DNA of 64,000 nucleotides from Azospirillum cavernae. Its GTDB lineage: Bacteria; Pseudomonadota; Alphaproteobacteria; Azospirillales; Azospirillaceae. Positions 17,578-27,118 of the stretch are shown here, piece after piece. The notes below the pieces were generated by a model. The model ran no database searches and had not been told where the DNA came from. It worked only from the letters and a program-made list of their open reading frames with translations. Made by a program: the position numbers and the translations under genes. Where the stretch lies: contig NZ_QYUL01000001.1 in NCBI RefSeq assembly GCF_003590795.1, forward strand, positions 1,009,001 to 1,073,000, given 5' to 3'. How positions within the stretch are numbered: the first letter of the stretch is position 1; each line of letters opens with the position of its first letter.

Positions 17578-18753
17578 ATGCACGCTGTTGCCGTTCGCAC
17601 CGGCGCCGTCTTCGGCTTGGCGGTCGCGCTGGCCTCGGCGGTTGTTGGGTTGGGGGTTGGCGGCGTTGGTTCGGCGCAGGCCGCCACCATCGACACCATC
17701 GCCAAGCAGGCGATCCTGCTCGACCTGACCTCGAACACCGTCCTGTTCGAGAAGAACGCCGACGAGCGCATGGCGCCGTCGTCGATGAGCAAGATCATGA
17801 CCGCCTATCTGGTGTTCGAGGCGATCAAGGGCGGCCGCCTGACCATGGAGAGCACGCTGCCGGTGACGGAGCGGGCGTGGCGCATGCAAGGCTCCAAGAT
17901 GTTTGTGGAGCTTCACAACAACATCAAGGTCGATGACCTGCTGAAGGGCGTGATCGTCCAATCCGGCAACGACGCCTGCATCGTGCTGGCCGAGGGGCTG
18001 ACCGGATCGGAATCGGCCTTCGCCGAACAGGCGACGAAGCGGGCCAAGGAGTTGGGGCTGAAGGGCACCAACCTGACGAACGCCACCGGCTGGCCCGACC
18101 CGAACCATTACATGACCGCCCGCGATCTGGCGATTCTGGCCGAGCATCTCATCAAGGATTTCCCGGAATATTACCGTTATTACTCGATCCGGGAGTTCAA
18201 ATACCACGGCATCACCCAGGGCAACCGCAACCCCCTGCTCTACCGGGGCATGAACGTCGACGGCATGAAGACCGGCCACACCGACGCGGGCGGCTATGGC
18301 CTGACCGCGTCGGGCGAGCGCGACGGCCGCCGTCTGCTGCTGGTGGTCAACGGCCTGCCCAGCATGCAGGCCCGCGCCGATGAATCGGCCCGGTTGATCG
18401 AGTGGGGTTTCCGCGAATTCGCCACCTACGCCCTGTTCAAAAGCGGCGAAACCATCGAGCAGGTTCCCGTTTGGCTCGGCGATCAAGACACGGTGCCGGT
18501 GTCGGTGCCGCGCGACCTGAACGTGACCATGGCGCGGGCCGACCGCGCGGGCATGAAGGTGGCGCTGGTCAGCAACGCCCCGGTCGCCGCCCCGATCAAG
18601 AAGGGCGACGTCGTCGGCAAGGTGGTGATCTCCGCCCCCGGCTTCCCCGGCAAGGAGGTTCCGGTCGTCGCCGCGCAGGACGTCGAAAAGCTGGGCTTCG
18701 TCGGCCGCGCCTTCGCGGCGGCCAAATACCTCGTCTTTGGCTCCAAGAGCTGA
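17578..18753 (+). CDS. dacC: D-alanyl-D-alanine carboxypeptidase (PBP5/6-like)
   Basis: 391 residues, a class C low-molecular-mass penicillin-binding protein that trims the terminal D-alanine from peptidoglycan stem peptides in the periplasm. A signal peptide of about 36 residues ends near GSAQA. The three active-site motifs are present: SxxK as S69-M-S-K72, SGN at 129-131 (VIVQSGNDAC), and KTG at about 231 (GMKTGHTDAGGYG). The C-terminal domain from about 280 is the PBP5 beta-domain, with a final amphipathic membrane-anchoring stretch (AFAAAKYLVFGSKS). The ATG at 17578 has GGAGG ten bases upstream. It belongs with the RlpA-like gene in a cell-wall remodelling pair. Confidence 0.95.
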   Translation: MHAVAVRTGAVFGLAVALASAVVGLGVGGVGSAQAATIDTIAKQAILLDLTSNTVLFEKNADERMAPSSMSKIMTAYLVFEAIKGGRLTMESTLPVTERAWRMQGSKMFVELHNNIKVDDLLKGVIVQSGNDACIVLAEGLTGSESAFAEQATKRAKELGLKGTNLTNATGWPDPNHYMTARDLAILAEHLIKDFPEYYRYYSIREFKYHGITQGNRNPLLYRGMNVDGMKTGHTDAGGYGLTASGERDGRRLLLVVNGLPSMQARADESARLIEWGFREFATYALFKSGETIEQVPVWLGDQDTVPVSVPRDLNVTMARADRAGMKVALVSNAPVAAPIKKGDVVGKVVISAPGFPGKEVPVVAAQDVEKLGFVGRAFAAAKYLVFGSKS

Positions 18754-18759
18754 CCGGCG

Positions 18760-19440
18760 ATGAGCGCACCGCAAAAGGGCCGCTTCATCACGCTGGAGGG
18801 CGGCGAGGGCGCGGGAAAATCCACCCAACTCCGCCGCTTGGCCGAAACGCTGGCCAAGACGCTGGCCGCGCGCGGCATCGACGTCCTGACCACGCGGGAA
18901 CCCGGCGGCTCCCAGGGGGCGGAGGAGATCCGCGCCCTGCTGGTGTCGGGCGACACCGGGCGCTGGGGGCCGGTGACGGAGGCGTTGTTGCACAGCGCCG
19001 CCCGCCGCGACCATCTGGAGCGCACGGTCTGGCCCGCGCTGGAGGCTGGGCGCTGGGTGGTGTGCGACCGTTTCTTTGACAGCACGATGGCCTATCAGGG
19101 CTATGGGTTGGGGCTGGGGCGCGAGCGGATCGCCGCCTTGCAGGCGCTGGCGCTGGACGGTTTCCGCCCCGACCTGACGCTGATTCTCGACATCGACGTC
19201 CAAACCGGCCTGCGCCGCGCCGTCGCCCGCGCCGGGGGAGAGGCCGGGGGTGAAGATCGTTACGAGCGCATGGATGTCGGCTTTCACGAGCGGCTGCGCC
19301 ACGGCTTCCTCGACATCGCCGAACGGGAGCCGGAGCGCTGCGCCGTGATCGACGCCGACGCCGATGCGGACCATGTGCAGGCGCGGGTGTGGAACGCCGT
19401 GGCGTCGCGGCTGGGCTTGGCTTTGGAATCGGCCTCGTGA
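18760..19440 (+). CDS. tmk: Thymidylate kinase
   Basis: 226 residues. It phosphorylates dTMP to dTDP with ATP. The P-loop GGEGAGKST is at about 14-22, the DRx motif is in VVCDRFFDSTMAYQGYG, and TREPGGS is the conserved substrate segment. The gene starts 6 bp after the carboxypeptidase stop and its stop overlaps the GTG start of holB, so it is part of a tight operon. Confidence 0.97.
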   Translation: MSAPQKGRFITLEGGEGAGKSTQLRRLAETLAKTLAARGIDVLTTREPGGSQGAEEIRALLVSGDTGRWGPVTEALLHSAARRDHLERTVWPALEAGRWVVCDRFFDSTMAYQGYGLGLGRERIAALQALALDGFRPDLTLILDIDVQTGLRRAVARAGGEAGGEDRYERMDVGFHERLRHGFLDIAEREPERCAVIDADADADHVQARVWNAVASRLGLALESAS

Positions 19441-20549
19441 GCAAGGCCCGCGCCGCCGCAGACCCCGCCGCCGACGAGGGGCTGACGCCCCGCCGCAACC
19501 CCGATTTGACCGGCCAGGACGAGGCCGAACGGCTGTTGCTGGAGGCCTGGAACTCGGGCCGCCTGCCCCACGCCTGGCTGATTGGCGGCGCGCCCGGCAT
19601 CGGCAAGGCGACTCTGGCCTACCGCTTCGCCCGCTTCGTTCTGGCGCAGGACGCCGATGGGGACGGGCTGTTTGGCGGCAGCGCCCCGGCGACGTCGCTG
19701 CATCTGTCCGCCAACCATCCGGCGTTCCGCCGCGTCGCCTCGGGCGGCCACGCCGATTTGCTGACGGTGGAGCGCCAGCGCGACGACAAGCGCAACCGGC
19801 TGAAGCGCGACATCGCCGTGGACGACGTCCGCAAGATCGGCCCCTTCCTGCACCGGACATCCGCCGAGGGCGGCTGGCGCGTCGCGGTGATTGACGGCGC
19901 AGATCGTATGAATGTCAGTGGCTTAAACGCCATTCTTAAGATTTTGGAAGAGCCGCCGAACAAGGCGTTGCTGCTGCTGGTCAGCGACAATCCCGGCGGC
20001 ATGCTGCCGACCATCCGCTCGCGCTGCCGCAAGCTCGCTCTTAAAGCGTTGTCTGAAGACACCGTGGTCAAGCTGTTGATGGAACACCGTCCTGACATCC
20101 CGGCGGACGACCGTCCGGCGTTGGCCCGCCTGTCGGAGGGCAGCGTCGGCCACGCCATCGGTTTGGCCGACGCCGGGGGGCTGGAACTCTACCGCGCGAT
20201 GATCGGGTTGCTGTCCGGCCTGCCCCGGCTGGACATCGCCGCCGCCCACGCCTTCGGCGACACGCTGACCCGCAAGACCGACGACGGCGTCTATGAGACG
20301 GCGACGGAACTGCTGGTCTGGTGGCTCGCCCGCTTCGCCCGCGCGCTGGCGCGCGGCGCCTGGCCCGCCGAGGTGGTGCCGGGCGAAGCCGCCCTGATGA
20401 CCCGCATGGCCAACGCCCGCAGCCTTGAACGTTGGGTGGAGGTGTGGGAAAAGGTTCAACGCCTTTTCGCTCGTGCGGAATCCGCCAATCTGGACCGCAA
20501 GCAAGTGGTGCTGAACGCCTTGGCGGCGCTGGAAGCCGCCGCATCTTAA
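19437..20549 (+). CDS. holB: DNA polymerase III subunit delta'
   Basis: 370 residues, clamp-loader delta' subunit. A GTG start overlaps the tmk stop (GTGA, 19437-19440); a longer in-frame start at 19389 would lie inside tmk. The AAA+ P-loop-like GAPGIGKATLAYR is at about 51-63 and the SRC-motif region is IRSRCRKLALKAL. Helical C-terminal clamp-loader domain from about 220. The four-cysteine zinc module of the E. coli protein is not present. The pair tmk-holB followed by metG and tatD is widespread. Confidence 0.94.
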   Translation: MSKARAAADPAADEGLTPRRNPDLTGQDEAERLLLEAWNSGRLPHAWLIGGAPGIGKATLAYRFARFVLAQDADGDGLFGGSAPATSLHLSANHPAFRRVASGGHADLLTVERQRDDKRNRLKRDIAVDDVRKIGPFLHRTSAEGGWRVAVIDGADRMNVSGLNAILKILEEPPNKALLLLVSDNPGGMLPTIRSRCRKLALKALSEDTVVKLLMEHRPDIPADDRPALARLSEGSVGHAIGLADAGGLELYRAMIGLLSGLPRLDIAAAHAFGDTLTRKTDDGVYETATELLVWWLARFARALARGAWPAEVVPGEAALMTRMANARSLERWVEVWEKVQRLFARAESANLDRKQVVLNALAALEAAAS

Positions 20550-20601
20550 AGACTGTGCCGAACCACCCTCGGCAAGACAAACCCTCGGGAGAGCGCCGAC
20601 A

Positions 20602-22158
20602 ATGGCCGGGCCGAAGACTTTCTACCTGACGACGCCGATTTATTACGTGAACGACGTGCCGCACATCGGCCACGCCTACACCACGCTCGCCTGCGACGTC
20701 CTCGCCCGGTTCATGCGCCTCGACGGCTATGATGTGAAGTTTCTGACCGGCACCGACGAGCATGGCCAGAAGGTGGAGAAATCCGCCGAGAAGGCCGGAA
20801 TCGCGCCGCAGCTCTTCACCGACCGGGTGTCGCAGACTTTCCGCGATCTCCTGTCGCTGATGAATTGCTCCAACGACGACTTCATCCGCACGACCGAGCC
20901 GCGCCACGTCGCCTCGGTCCAAGCGCTGTGGAAGGTGCTGGAGGAGCGCGGCGAGATTTATCTGGGCGCCTACGCCGGTTGGTATTCCGTGCGTGACGAG
21001 GCGTTTTATGGCGAGGACGAGCTGACCACCAGCCCGACCGGCAAGAAGATCGCCCCGACCGGCGCCGAATGCGAATGGGTGGAGGAACCGTCTTACTTCT
21101 TCCGCCTGTCGGCGTGGCAGGACCGCCTGTTGGCCTTCTATGAAGCCAACCCGGATTTCATCGCCCCCGCCGGGAAACGCAACGAGGTGATGGCCTTCGT
21201 CAAATCAGGCCTGAAGGATCTGTCGGTCAGCCGCACCACCTTCAAATGGGGCGTCCCGGTTCCCGGCAACGACGAACACATCATGTATGTGTGGCTCGAC
21301 GCGCTGGCCAATTACATCACCGCCGTCGGCTATCCCAACACCGCCGAGGACGGCGATTACGCCAAATATTGGCCCGCCGACCTGCACATGGTCGGCAAGG
21401 ACATTCTGCGTTTCCACGCCGTCTATTGGCCCGCCTTCCTGATGGCCGCCGGTCTGCAACCGCCCAAGCGGGTGTTCGCCCATGGCTGGTGGACCATCGA
21501 AGGGCAGAAAATGTCCAAGTCGTTGGGCAACGTCATCGCGCCGGACGCGCTGGTGAACACCTATGGCCTGGACCAGACCCGTTATTTCCTGCTGCGCGAG
21601 GTGCCGTTCGGCAACGACGGCGATTTCTCGCACAAGCAGATGGTGGCGCGGATCAACGGCAATCTGGCCAATGATTACGGCAACCTCGTTCAGCGCGTGC
21701 TGTCGATGATCGGCAAGAATTGCGGCGGCGTCGTGCCGACGCCAGGGCCGTTCACCGAGGCCGACAACGCTCTGTTGGGGGCCGCCTATGGGCTGCTCGA
21801 CCAAGTGCGGGCGGAGATCAAGGTCCAGGCCTTCCACAAGGTGCTGGACGCCCTTTGGGCGGTGGTCGGCGACGGCAACCGTTACGTCGATGAGCAAGCG
21901 CCCTGGACGCTGAAGAAGACCGACCCGCCGCGCATGGCGACCGTGCTCTACGTGCTGGCCGAAACCATCCGCCATCTGGCGATCCTGACCCAGTCGGTCA
22001 TGCCCGACGCCTCGGCCAAGATTCTCGACCAGTTGGCCTTGGGGCCGGACGCGCGCGGCTTCGCGAGTTTGGGGCCGTCGGGCGCGCTGGTGGCCGGAAC
22101 GCCGCTGCCGACGCCGCAGGGCGTCTTCCCGCGCTTCGTCGAAGCCCCGCAGGAGTGA
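20602..22158 (+). CDS. metG: Methionine--tRNA ligase
   Basis: 518 residues, class I synthetase. HIGH is at 21-24 (DVPHIGHAYTT) and KMSKS at about 303-307 (EGQKMSKSLGNVIAPD). The length matches the shorter MetRS form without the C-terminal EMAP-like tRNA-binding domain. It lies 52 bp after holB and 9 bp before tatD, on the same strand. Confidence 0.97.
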   Translation: MAGPKTFYLTTPIYYVNDVPHIGHAYTTLACDVLARFMRLDGYDVKFLTGTDEHGQKVEKSAEKAGIAPQLFTDRVSQTFRDLLSLMNCSNDDFIRTTEPRHVASVQALWKVLEERGEIYLGAYAGWYSVRDEAFYGEDELTTSPTGKKIAPTGAECEWVEEPSYFFRLSAWQDRLLAFYEANPDFIAPAGKRNEVMAFVKSGLKDLSVSRTTFKWGVPVPGNDEHIMYVWLDALANYITAVGYPNTAEDGDYAKYWPADLHMVGKDILRFHAVYWPAFLMAAGLQPPKRVFAHGWWTIEGQKMSKSLGNVIAPDALVNTYGLDQTRYFLLREVPFGNDGDFSHKQMVARINGNLANDYGNLVQRVLSMIGKNCGGVVPTPGPFTEADNALLGAAYGLLDQVRAEIKVQAFHKVLDALWAVVGDGNRYVDEQAPWTLKKTDPPRMATVLYVLAETIRHLAILTQSVMPDASAKILDQLALGPDARGFASLGPSGALVAGTPLPTPQGVFPRFVEAPQE

Positions 22159-22167
22159 GCGACGGCC

Positions 22168-22962
22168 ATGCTGGTTGACAGCCACTGCCACCTTGATTTC
22201 CCCGACTTCGCCGAGGAGCTGGACGCGGTGGTTCACCGCGCCCGCGCGGCGGGGGTCGGGCGCATGGTGACGATCTGCACCTATCTGACCCGCTTCGACC
22301 GCATCCTGGCGGTGGCCGAACGTTACGACGACATTCTGTGCACCGTCGGCGTTCACCCCCATCAGGCGGCGGAGGAGTTCGACGTCACCACCGTGGAGGC
22401 GCTGGTGGAGCGCGCCCGGCACCCGAAGGTCATCGGGCTGGGCGAAACCGGGCTGGATTATTTTTACGACAAAAGCCCGCGCGAGCAGCAGCAGGAGTGT
22501 TTCCGCCGCCACATCCGCGCCAGCCTGGACACCGGCCTGCCGCTGATCATCCACACCCGCGACGCCGACGCCGACACGATGCGCATCGTGAAGGAGGAAA
22601 CCGCCGGGCAGACGGTGAAGGGGCTGCTGCACTGCTTCAGCTCCGGCCGGGCGCTGGCCGACGAGGCGTTGGACTATGGCTTTACCCTGTCGCTGTCGGG
22701 AATCGTCACCTTCAAGAAGTCCGAAGAGTTGCGCGACATCGTGAAGGACGTGCCGCTCGACCGCATCCTGGTGGAAACCGACGCGCCTTACCTCGCGCCG
22801 ATTCCCTTCCGGGGCAAGCGCAACGAACCGGCCTACGTCGCCCACACCGCCGCCTGCGTCGCCGCGATCAAGGGGGTGAGCGCGGACGAGTTGGCGCGGA
22901 TCACCACCGACAATTTCTTCCGGCTGTTCGACAAGGCCGTGGAACAAAAGGCGGCGGCATGA
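22168..22962 (+). CDS. tatD: TatD family metal-dependent hydrolase/DNase
   Basis: 264 residues with the TatD metal ligands: DSHCHLDF at the N-terminus, GLGETGLDYFYD, LIIHTRDADADT, and LVETDAPYLAP near the C-terminus. TatD proteins are TIM-barrel 3'-5' exonucleases or deoxyribonucleases with proposed roles in DNA repair and quality control. The stop overlaps the start of the next gene (ATGA), marking one operon with metG. Confidence 0.95.
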   Translation: MLVDSHCHLDFPDFAEELDAVVHRARAAGVGRMVTICTYLTRFDRILAVAERYDDILCTVGVHPHQAAEEFDVTTVEALVERARHPKVIGLGETGLDYFYDKSPREQQQECFRRHIRASLDTGLPLIIHTRDADADTMRIVKEETAGQTVKGLLHCFSSGRALADEALDYGFTLSLSGIVTFKKSEELRDIVKDVPLDRILVETDAPYLAPIPFRGKRNEPAYVAHTAACVAAIKGVSADELARITTDNFFRLFDKAVEQKAAA

Positions 22963-23756
22963 GCGAAGGCCGATCCCAGGACGTGATGCGCGTGACCGTG
23001 CTGGGCAGCGGCGGGTCGCGCGGCGTTCCGGTGATCGGCCCCGACGGCTGGGGGCGCTGCGACCCGGCCAACCCGAAAAACCGGCGGATGCGCCCGTCGA
23101 TTCTGGTGGAGCAGGCCGGGGTCGCCGTTCTGATCGACACCTCCCCCGATCTGCGCCAGCAGTTTCTGGACAGCGGCTGCCAGCGGCTGGAGGCCGTGCT
23201 GTGGACCCACCAGCACGCCGACCACGCCCACGGCATCGACGAGTTGCGGGAAATCTGCCGCCTGATGCACGCGCCGCTCGACGCCTATGGCTGGGACGAG
23301 CATCTGCGCGACATTGAAATCCGCTTTCCCTATTGCTTCGAGCCGTTGAAGGCGGGCTATCCCTTTTACCGCCCCGTGCTGAACGCCCACCGCATCACCG
23401 GCCCCTTCGCCGTGAACGGCCTGCCGGTGACGCCGTTCGAGCAGGACCACGGCTATATGAAGACGGTCGGCTACCGCTTTGGCCGCTTCGCCTATTCCAC
23501 CGACGTGGTGCGGCTGGACGAAGACGCCTTCGCGGCGCTCGAAGGCGTCGACACTTGGGTGGTCGATTGCGGACGGCTTGAACCACCCCACCCGGTGCAC
23601 GCCCATCTGGCGCTGACCCTGTCCTGGATCGACCGGGTGCGACCCCGCCGCGCCTATCTGACCCACATGGACAACAGCATGGATTACGACCACCTCCGCC
23701 GCATCCTGCCCGACGGGGTGGAACCGGCCTATGACGGGATGGTGATTGAGGTTTGA
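22959..23756 (+). CDS. MBL-fold metallohydrolase, PhnP/cyclic phosphodiesterase-like
   Basis: 265 residues. The metallo-beta-lactamase motif THQHADHAHGID supplies HxHxDH (about 79-84). GSGGSRGVPVIGPDGWGRCD at the N-terminus and FAYSTDVVRLDED with THMDNSMDYDH at the C-terminus are typical of the PhnP-like branch (phosphoribosyl cyclic phosphate phosphodiesterases), although no phn genes are nearby. ATG overlaps the tatD stop by ATGA. The tatD-MBL pair is common in alphaproteobacteria, so a housekeeping role is likely. Substrate unknown. Confidence 0.9.
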   Translation: MSEGRSQDVMRVTVLGSGGSRGVPVIGPDGWGRCDPANPKNRRMRPSILVEQAGVAVLIDTSPDLRQQFLDSGCQRLEAVLWTHQHADHAHGIDELREICRLMHAPLDAYGWDEHLRDIEIRFPYCFEPLKAGYPFYRPVLNAHRITGPFAVNGLPVTPFEQDHGYMKTVGYRFGRFAYSTDVVRLDEDAFAALEGVDTWVVDCGRLEPPHPVHAHLALTLSWIDRVRPRRAYLTHMDNSMDYDHLRRILPDGVEPAYDGMVIEV

Positions 23757-23799
23757 AGCGCGCTGTTCGCCCACAGGCGACGGCTATCCTCCGGGCCGG

Positions 23800-24960
23800 T
23801 CAGACCCACCGATCATACTCCGCCTTCAGAAACCCATAGAGAGCGCCGCCCACCTTCAAGCGGTCGCCAACGGCAACCAACTGAGCGGGCGGGCGCGGCC
23901 CCAGACCGAGATACCACCGCACCGCCATCAGCAGCGCGGCGTGGGACGCGATGGGGCCGCTCAGCACGGCCACGGCGGCCGTGGACGAGTCCGAGGGGTT
24001 GAACTTCCATTTTTTGTCATAGGCCGTCAAAGCCGCCTGAACATGGTGGACAAGCGTTCTTCCGCTCTGGCCGATGCTGGGCGGAAGCGCGCTGTATTGT
24101 CCTGCGGCGCTTTCAAAGTGGGTGACGCCGCCCAGCGCTGGCAATGTTGGGCGAAGCGCCTTGTCGGGCCGATACGCCGCCGTGCGCAAGCCCGGCACCA
24201 AAGCCAACGCGGTCATCATCTCCGTTCTGGCTTGGTCGACAGCGCCCTTTCTGCTGTCGAAATCAGGCGCTCTTAGATTGTCTTTCAGGTACTGCACATC
24301 GCTTCTGATTTGTGCGTCCAATTCACCAGCGCGCCGGTATGTGTCCTGAAGCGCGGCGCGGTCTTGCGCGCCAATCGCCGTCGGCGGGTTCACCCGCGTG
24401 TGACCCGTCGTCGCGTCAACCTGGCTGTAACCGCCATTGCCCTTGACGACGCAGCGGACGCCTCTCAGCGCCAGCGCCGCCTGGAAACGGAACGCGTAGG
24501 TGTCAACACCGGCTCCCGTGGCGGTGTTGCACCCGTTCAAATAAATTTTTCCGGTGTAGGCGACCGACAACCCTTTGGACAGGACGAGATTCGCGAGCTG
24601 TTCCGGGGTAAGCCCGCCAAAACGCACAGCCGCCCCAGGCAACCCAGCGTCTTCAGGCGCCGCGCCATGGGCGTCGAGATAGAGGGTTTCGCCGTTGGCC
24701 AGGGCGCTCAACGGCGTTCCCGCCGCCGTCTCCAAACGCGGAGCCGCCGCGCCCGGAGCCAGCGGCGCCCCGACCTTGCTGTTGAGGATCGTCGCCATCG
24801 ACGCCGCGATGGTGGAATCAACATTGCCGACGGCGAACGCCTGCTTGCGCTGGATCGCCGACGGCAGGACCGAACGCGGCGACAGGACGGGCCGGGGCAT
24901 CGCCGGGCGGGCGCCTGAACCAACGGAAAAGCGTCGATTTGCGGGAGAAGGCGGCGGCAT
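23800..24960 (-). CDS. Uncharacterised protein with a caspase-like (clan CD) His-Cys pattern
   Basis: 386 residues, no close family recognised. A good ribosome site (AGGAGAG) precedes the ATG at 24960. The N-terminal 60 residues are basic and proline-rich without a signal peptide. Residues 90-180 contain LYLDAHGAAPED (His98) and GLTPEQLANLVLSKG followed by GKIYLNGCNTATG (Cys144). A strand ending in HG, then a helix, then a hydrophobic strand ending in GC is the layout of caspase-clan cysteine proteases, including the CPD/C80 domain of RTX toxins and CHAT domains. The rest (210-386) is helical and unlike known domains to me. It converges on the MBL gene with 43 bp between. Protease activity is an inference from pattern alone. 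Confidence 0.75.
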   Translation of the reverse strand: MPPPSPANRRFSVGSGARPAMPRPVLSPRSVLPSAIQRKQAFAVGNVDSTIAASMATILNSKVGAPLAPGAAAPRLETAAGTPLSALANGETLYLDAHGAAPEDAGLPGAAVRFGGLTPEQLANLVLSKGLSVAYTGKIYLNGCNTATGAGVDTYAFRFQAALALRGVRCVVKGNGGYSQVDATTGHTRVNPPTAIGAQDRAALQDTYRRAGELDAQIRSDVQYLKDNLRAPDFDSRKGAVDQARTEMMTALALVPGLRTAAYRPDKALRPTLPALGGVTHFESAAGQYSALPPSIGQSGRTLVHHVQAALTAYDKKWKFNPSDSSTAAVAVLSGPIASHAALLMAVRWYLGLGPRPPAQLVAVGDRLKVGGALYGFLKAEYDRWV

Positions 24961-25070
24961 GGCTCTCCTTATCGGACGCTCAAGACGCGTTCTTCAAAAC
25001 CGTGGCACAAGCAAAAACCGAGAGTCAACACACCCAAAAGGCGACTATGACTCCCTTCCAACCACCTCAA

Positions 25071-26855
25071 TCACAGCGACCCGGATTCCTCCTCGCCGAA
25101 TTGCAGGCGCGACAGGCGGGCGTAGGCGCCGTTGGCGGCGATGAGCGCGTCGTGGGTTCCCTGTTCGATGATGCGCCCGCCCTCCATCACCACGATGCGG
25201 TCGGCGTTGCGCACGGTGGCGAGGCGATGGGCGATCACCAGCGTGGTCCGGCCCTGGGTCAGACGCTCCAAGGCGCCCTGCACCAATTGTTCGGATTCGC
25301 TGTCCAGCGCGCTGGTCGCCTCGTCCAGCAGCAGGATCGGCGCGTCCTTCAGAAAGGCGCGGGCCAGCGCCAGACGTTGGCGCTCGCCGCCCGACAGCTT
25401 CACGCCCCGGTCGCCGATGACGGTGTCGTAGCCCTCGGGCAGCTTCATGACGAAATCATGGGCGGCGGCGGCCTTGGCGGCGGCGATCACGTCCTCAAGC
25501 GGCGCGTCCAACCGGCCAAAGGCGATGTTGGCGCGCACCGTGTCGTTGAACAGAACCGTGTCCTGGCTGACGATGGACACCGCCGCGCGCAGGCTGCGCA
25601 GGGTCGCCCCGCGCACGTCCTGGCCGTCGATGGTGACGCGCCCGCCGACGGTGTCGTACAGGCGTGGAATCAGGTTGAAGACGGTCGATTTTCCGGCGCC
25701 GCTGCGCCCGACCAGCGCCACCGTGCTGCCCGCCGGAACGTCCAGATCGACGCCCTTCAGGGTTTCCGCCCCGCTTTCGTAGGCGAAGCGCACGTCCTCC
25801 AGCGCCACCGCGCCTTTGGTCAGGGCCAGCGGCTTGGCGTTGGGCTGTTCCAGGATGGTCGGGGCCTGATCGACCAGTTCAAAGATGCGCTGGGCGGCGG
25901 CCAGCCCCTCTTGCAGGGCGGCGTTCAGCGTGCCGATGGCGCGCACCGGCTGGGCCGCCATCAGCAGCGCGCCGACGAAGCCGGAAAAGGCCCCGACCGA
26001 CCCGTCGCCCGTCGCCATGCGGTATCCCGAAAAGGCGATGACGCCCGCCACGGCGATGCCGCCCAACACCTCCATCATCGGGTCGATGCGCGAGCGGGCG
26101 CGCGTCGCCTTCATGCTGAGGTCGTAATTGTCGTCAAAGGCGCGCGCGGCGCGGGCGCGCTCGTAATCCTCCAGGCAATAGGTCTTGACCATGCGGGCGC
26201 CCGACAGGCTTTCCGTCAACAGCGAGGTCATGTCCCCCATCTGCGCCTGGGTGTCGCGCGAGACGCGGCGCAGCCGCTTGCCGATCTGGACGATGGGAAC
26301 GGCGGCGATGGGGTAAATCACGAAGACGATCAGCGACAGGAACCAGTCGAGGTAAAACATCGACCCGACCAGCGCGATCACCGTCAGAATGTCGCGCACC
26401 AGCCCGGTCAGGGTTCGCGACAGCGCGTTGCGGATCACGTCCACGTCGTTGATGAAACGCGAGGTCAGCGATCCCGTCGGCGCGGCGTGCAGTTGCGCCA
26501 TGTCGGCGGTCAGCAGATGGCTGAACATCGACAAACGGACGTCGGAGATGATGCGCTGGACAATCTCGCTGGTGACGACGGTTTGGGCGTAGAGCGAGAC
26601 GCCCTTGATGATCGTCACCAACACGATCAACGCCGGAATCACCAACGCCAGGCCGCGATCCTGCGCCGAGAACATGGCGTAAGACTGGTCGATCAGCAGC
26701 GGGTAGCCCCCGGTGGTCGCCGCGACCAGCGCCATCAGCAGGAAGGACAGCGCCAGCTTGGCCCGATAGGGCCGCACCCAGTCCCGCCACACCCGGCCCA
26801 TCAACCGCTCGGTCGTCGCGTCCAGCCGCAAGGCCCCGCCGCTCGTCTTCGTCAC
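25071..26855 (-). CDS. MsbA-like ABC transporter (fused permease and ATPase)
   Basis: 594 residues, half-size exporter. Six-helix ABC transmembrane domain in the first 320 residues, then the ATPase with Walker A GRSGAGKST, Q-loop IVSQDTVLFN, signature LSGGERQRLALARA, Walker B ILLLDEATSALD and switch His in IAHRLATV. Best match by eye is the MsbA/lipid A or phospholipid flippase class; a drug exporter is also possible. I chose the GTG at 26855 (preceded by GAGAGAG), because the frame upstream to 27035 is low-quality sequence that would collide with the divergent gene's control region. Confidence 0.88.
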   Translation of the reverse strand: MTKTSGGALRLDATTERLMGRVWRDWVRPYRAKLALSFLLMALVAATTGGYPLLIDQSYAMFSAQDRGLALVIPALIVLVTIIKGVSLYAQTVVTSEIVQRIISDVRLSMFSHLLTADMAQLHAAPTGSLTSRFINDVDVIRNALSRTLTGLVRDILTVIALVGSMFYLDWFLSLIVFVIYPIAAVPIVQIGKRLRRVSRDTQAQMGDMTSLLTESLSGARMVKTYCLEDYERARAARAFDDNYDLSMKATRARSRIDPMMEVLGGIAVAGVIAFSGYRMATGDGSVGAFSGFVGALLMAAQPVRAIGTLNAALQEGLAAAQRIFELVDQAPTILEQPNAKPLALTKGAVALEDVRFAYESGAETLKGVDLDVPAGSTVALVGRSGAGKSTVFNLIPRLYDTVGGRVTIDGQDVRGATLRSLRAAVSIVSQDTVLFNDTVRANIAFGRLDAPLEDVIAAAKAAAAHDFVMKLPEGYDTVIGDRGVKLSGGERQRLALARAFLKDAPILLLDEATSALDSESEQLVQGALERLTQGRTTLVIAHRLATVRNADRIVVMEGGRIIEQGTHDALIAANGAYARLSRLQFGEEESGSL

Positions 26856-27118
26856 AATCGCGCTCTCTCGTTCATCGTCGGGAGTCGCGCCGACTCCCCG
26901 CGCCGATGGCTTAACCGATCCCCTCCGGCTTTGTCCATCCGACGGCGCGGCTGGGATTTGTCGGAGGCCTATGATGGGGCCACTCCGCAGGTCGCCATGG
27001 TCTGGCTGGTGGAAGAACCGCTTTTCAGTGAACACCCCCTATCGACCCGTTAATGGTGCGTCAATGTCCGGTCGCCACCTTCTTTGGGAAAGAACCATTC
27101 TTACGGAAGAGCAGAGAC

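Noticed and set aside
17491..19860. 789-codon open frame opposite the DacC-Tmk region
   Set aside because: Shadow; the plus-strand genes have full active-site motifs.
21205..22947. 580-codon open frame opposite metG/tatD
   Set aside because: Shadow of two clearly identified genes.
24939..27053. 704-codon open frame opposite the MsbA-like gene
   Set aside because: Shadow; its protein is a Gln/Arg/Asp/Gly-rich composition artefact.
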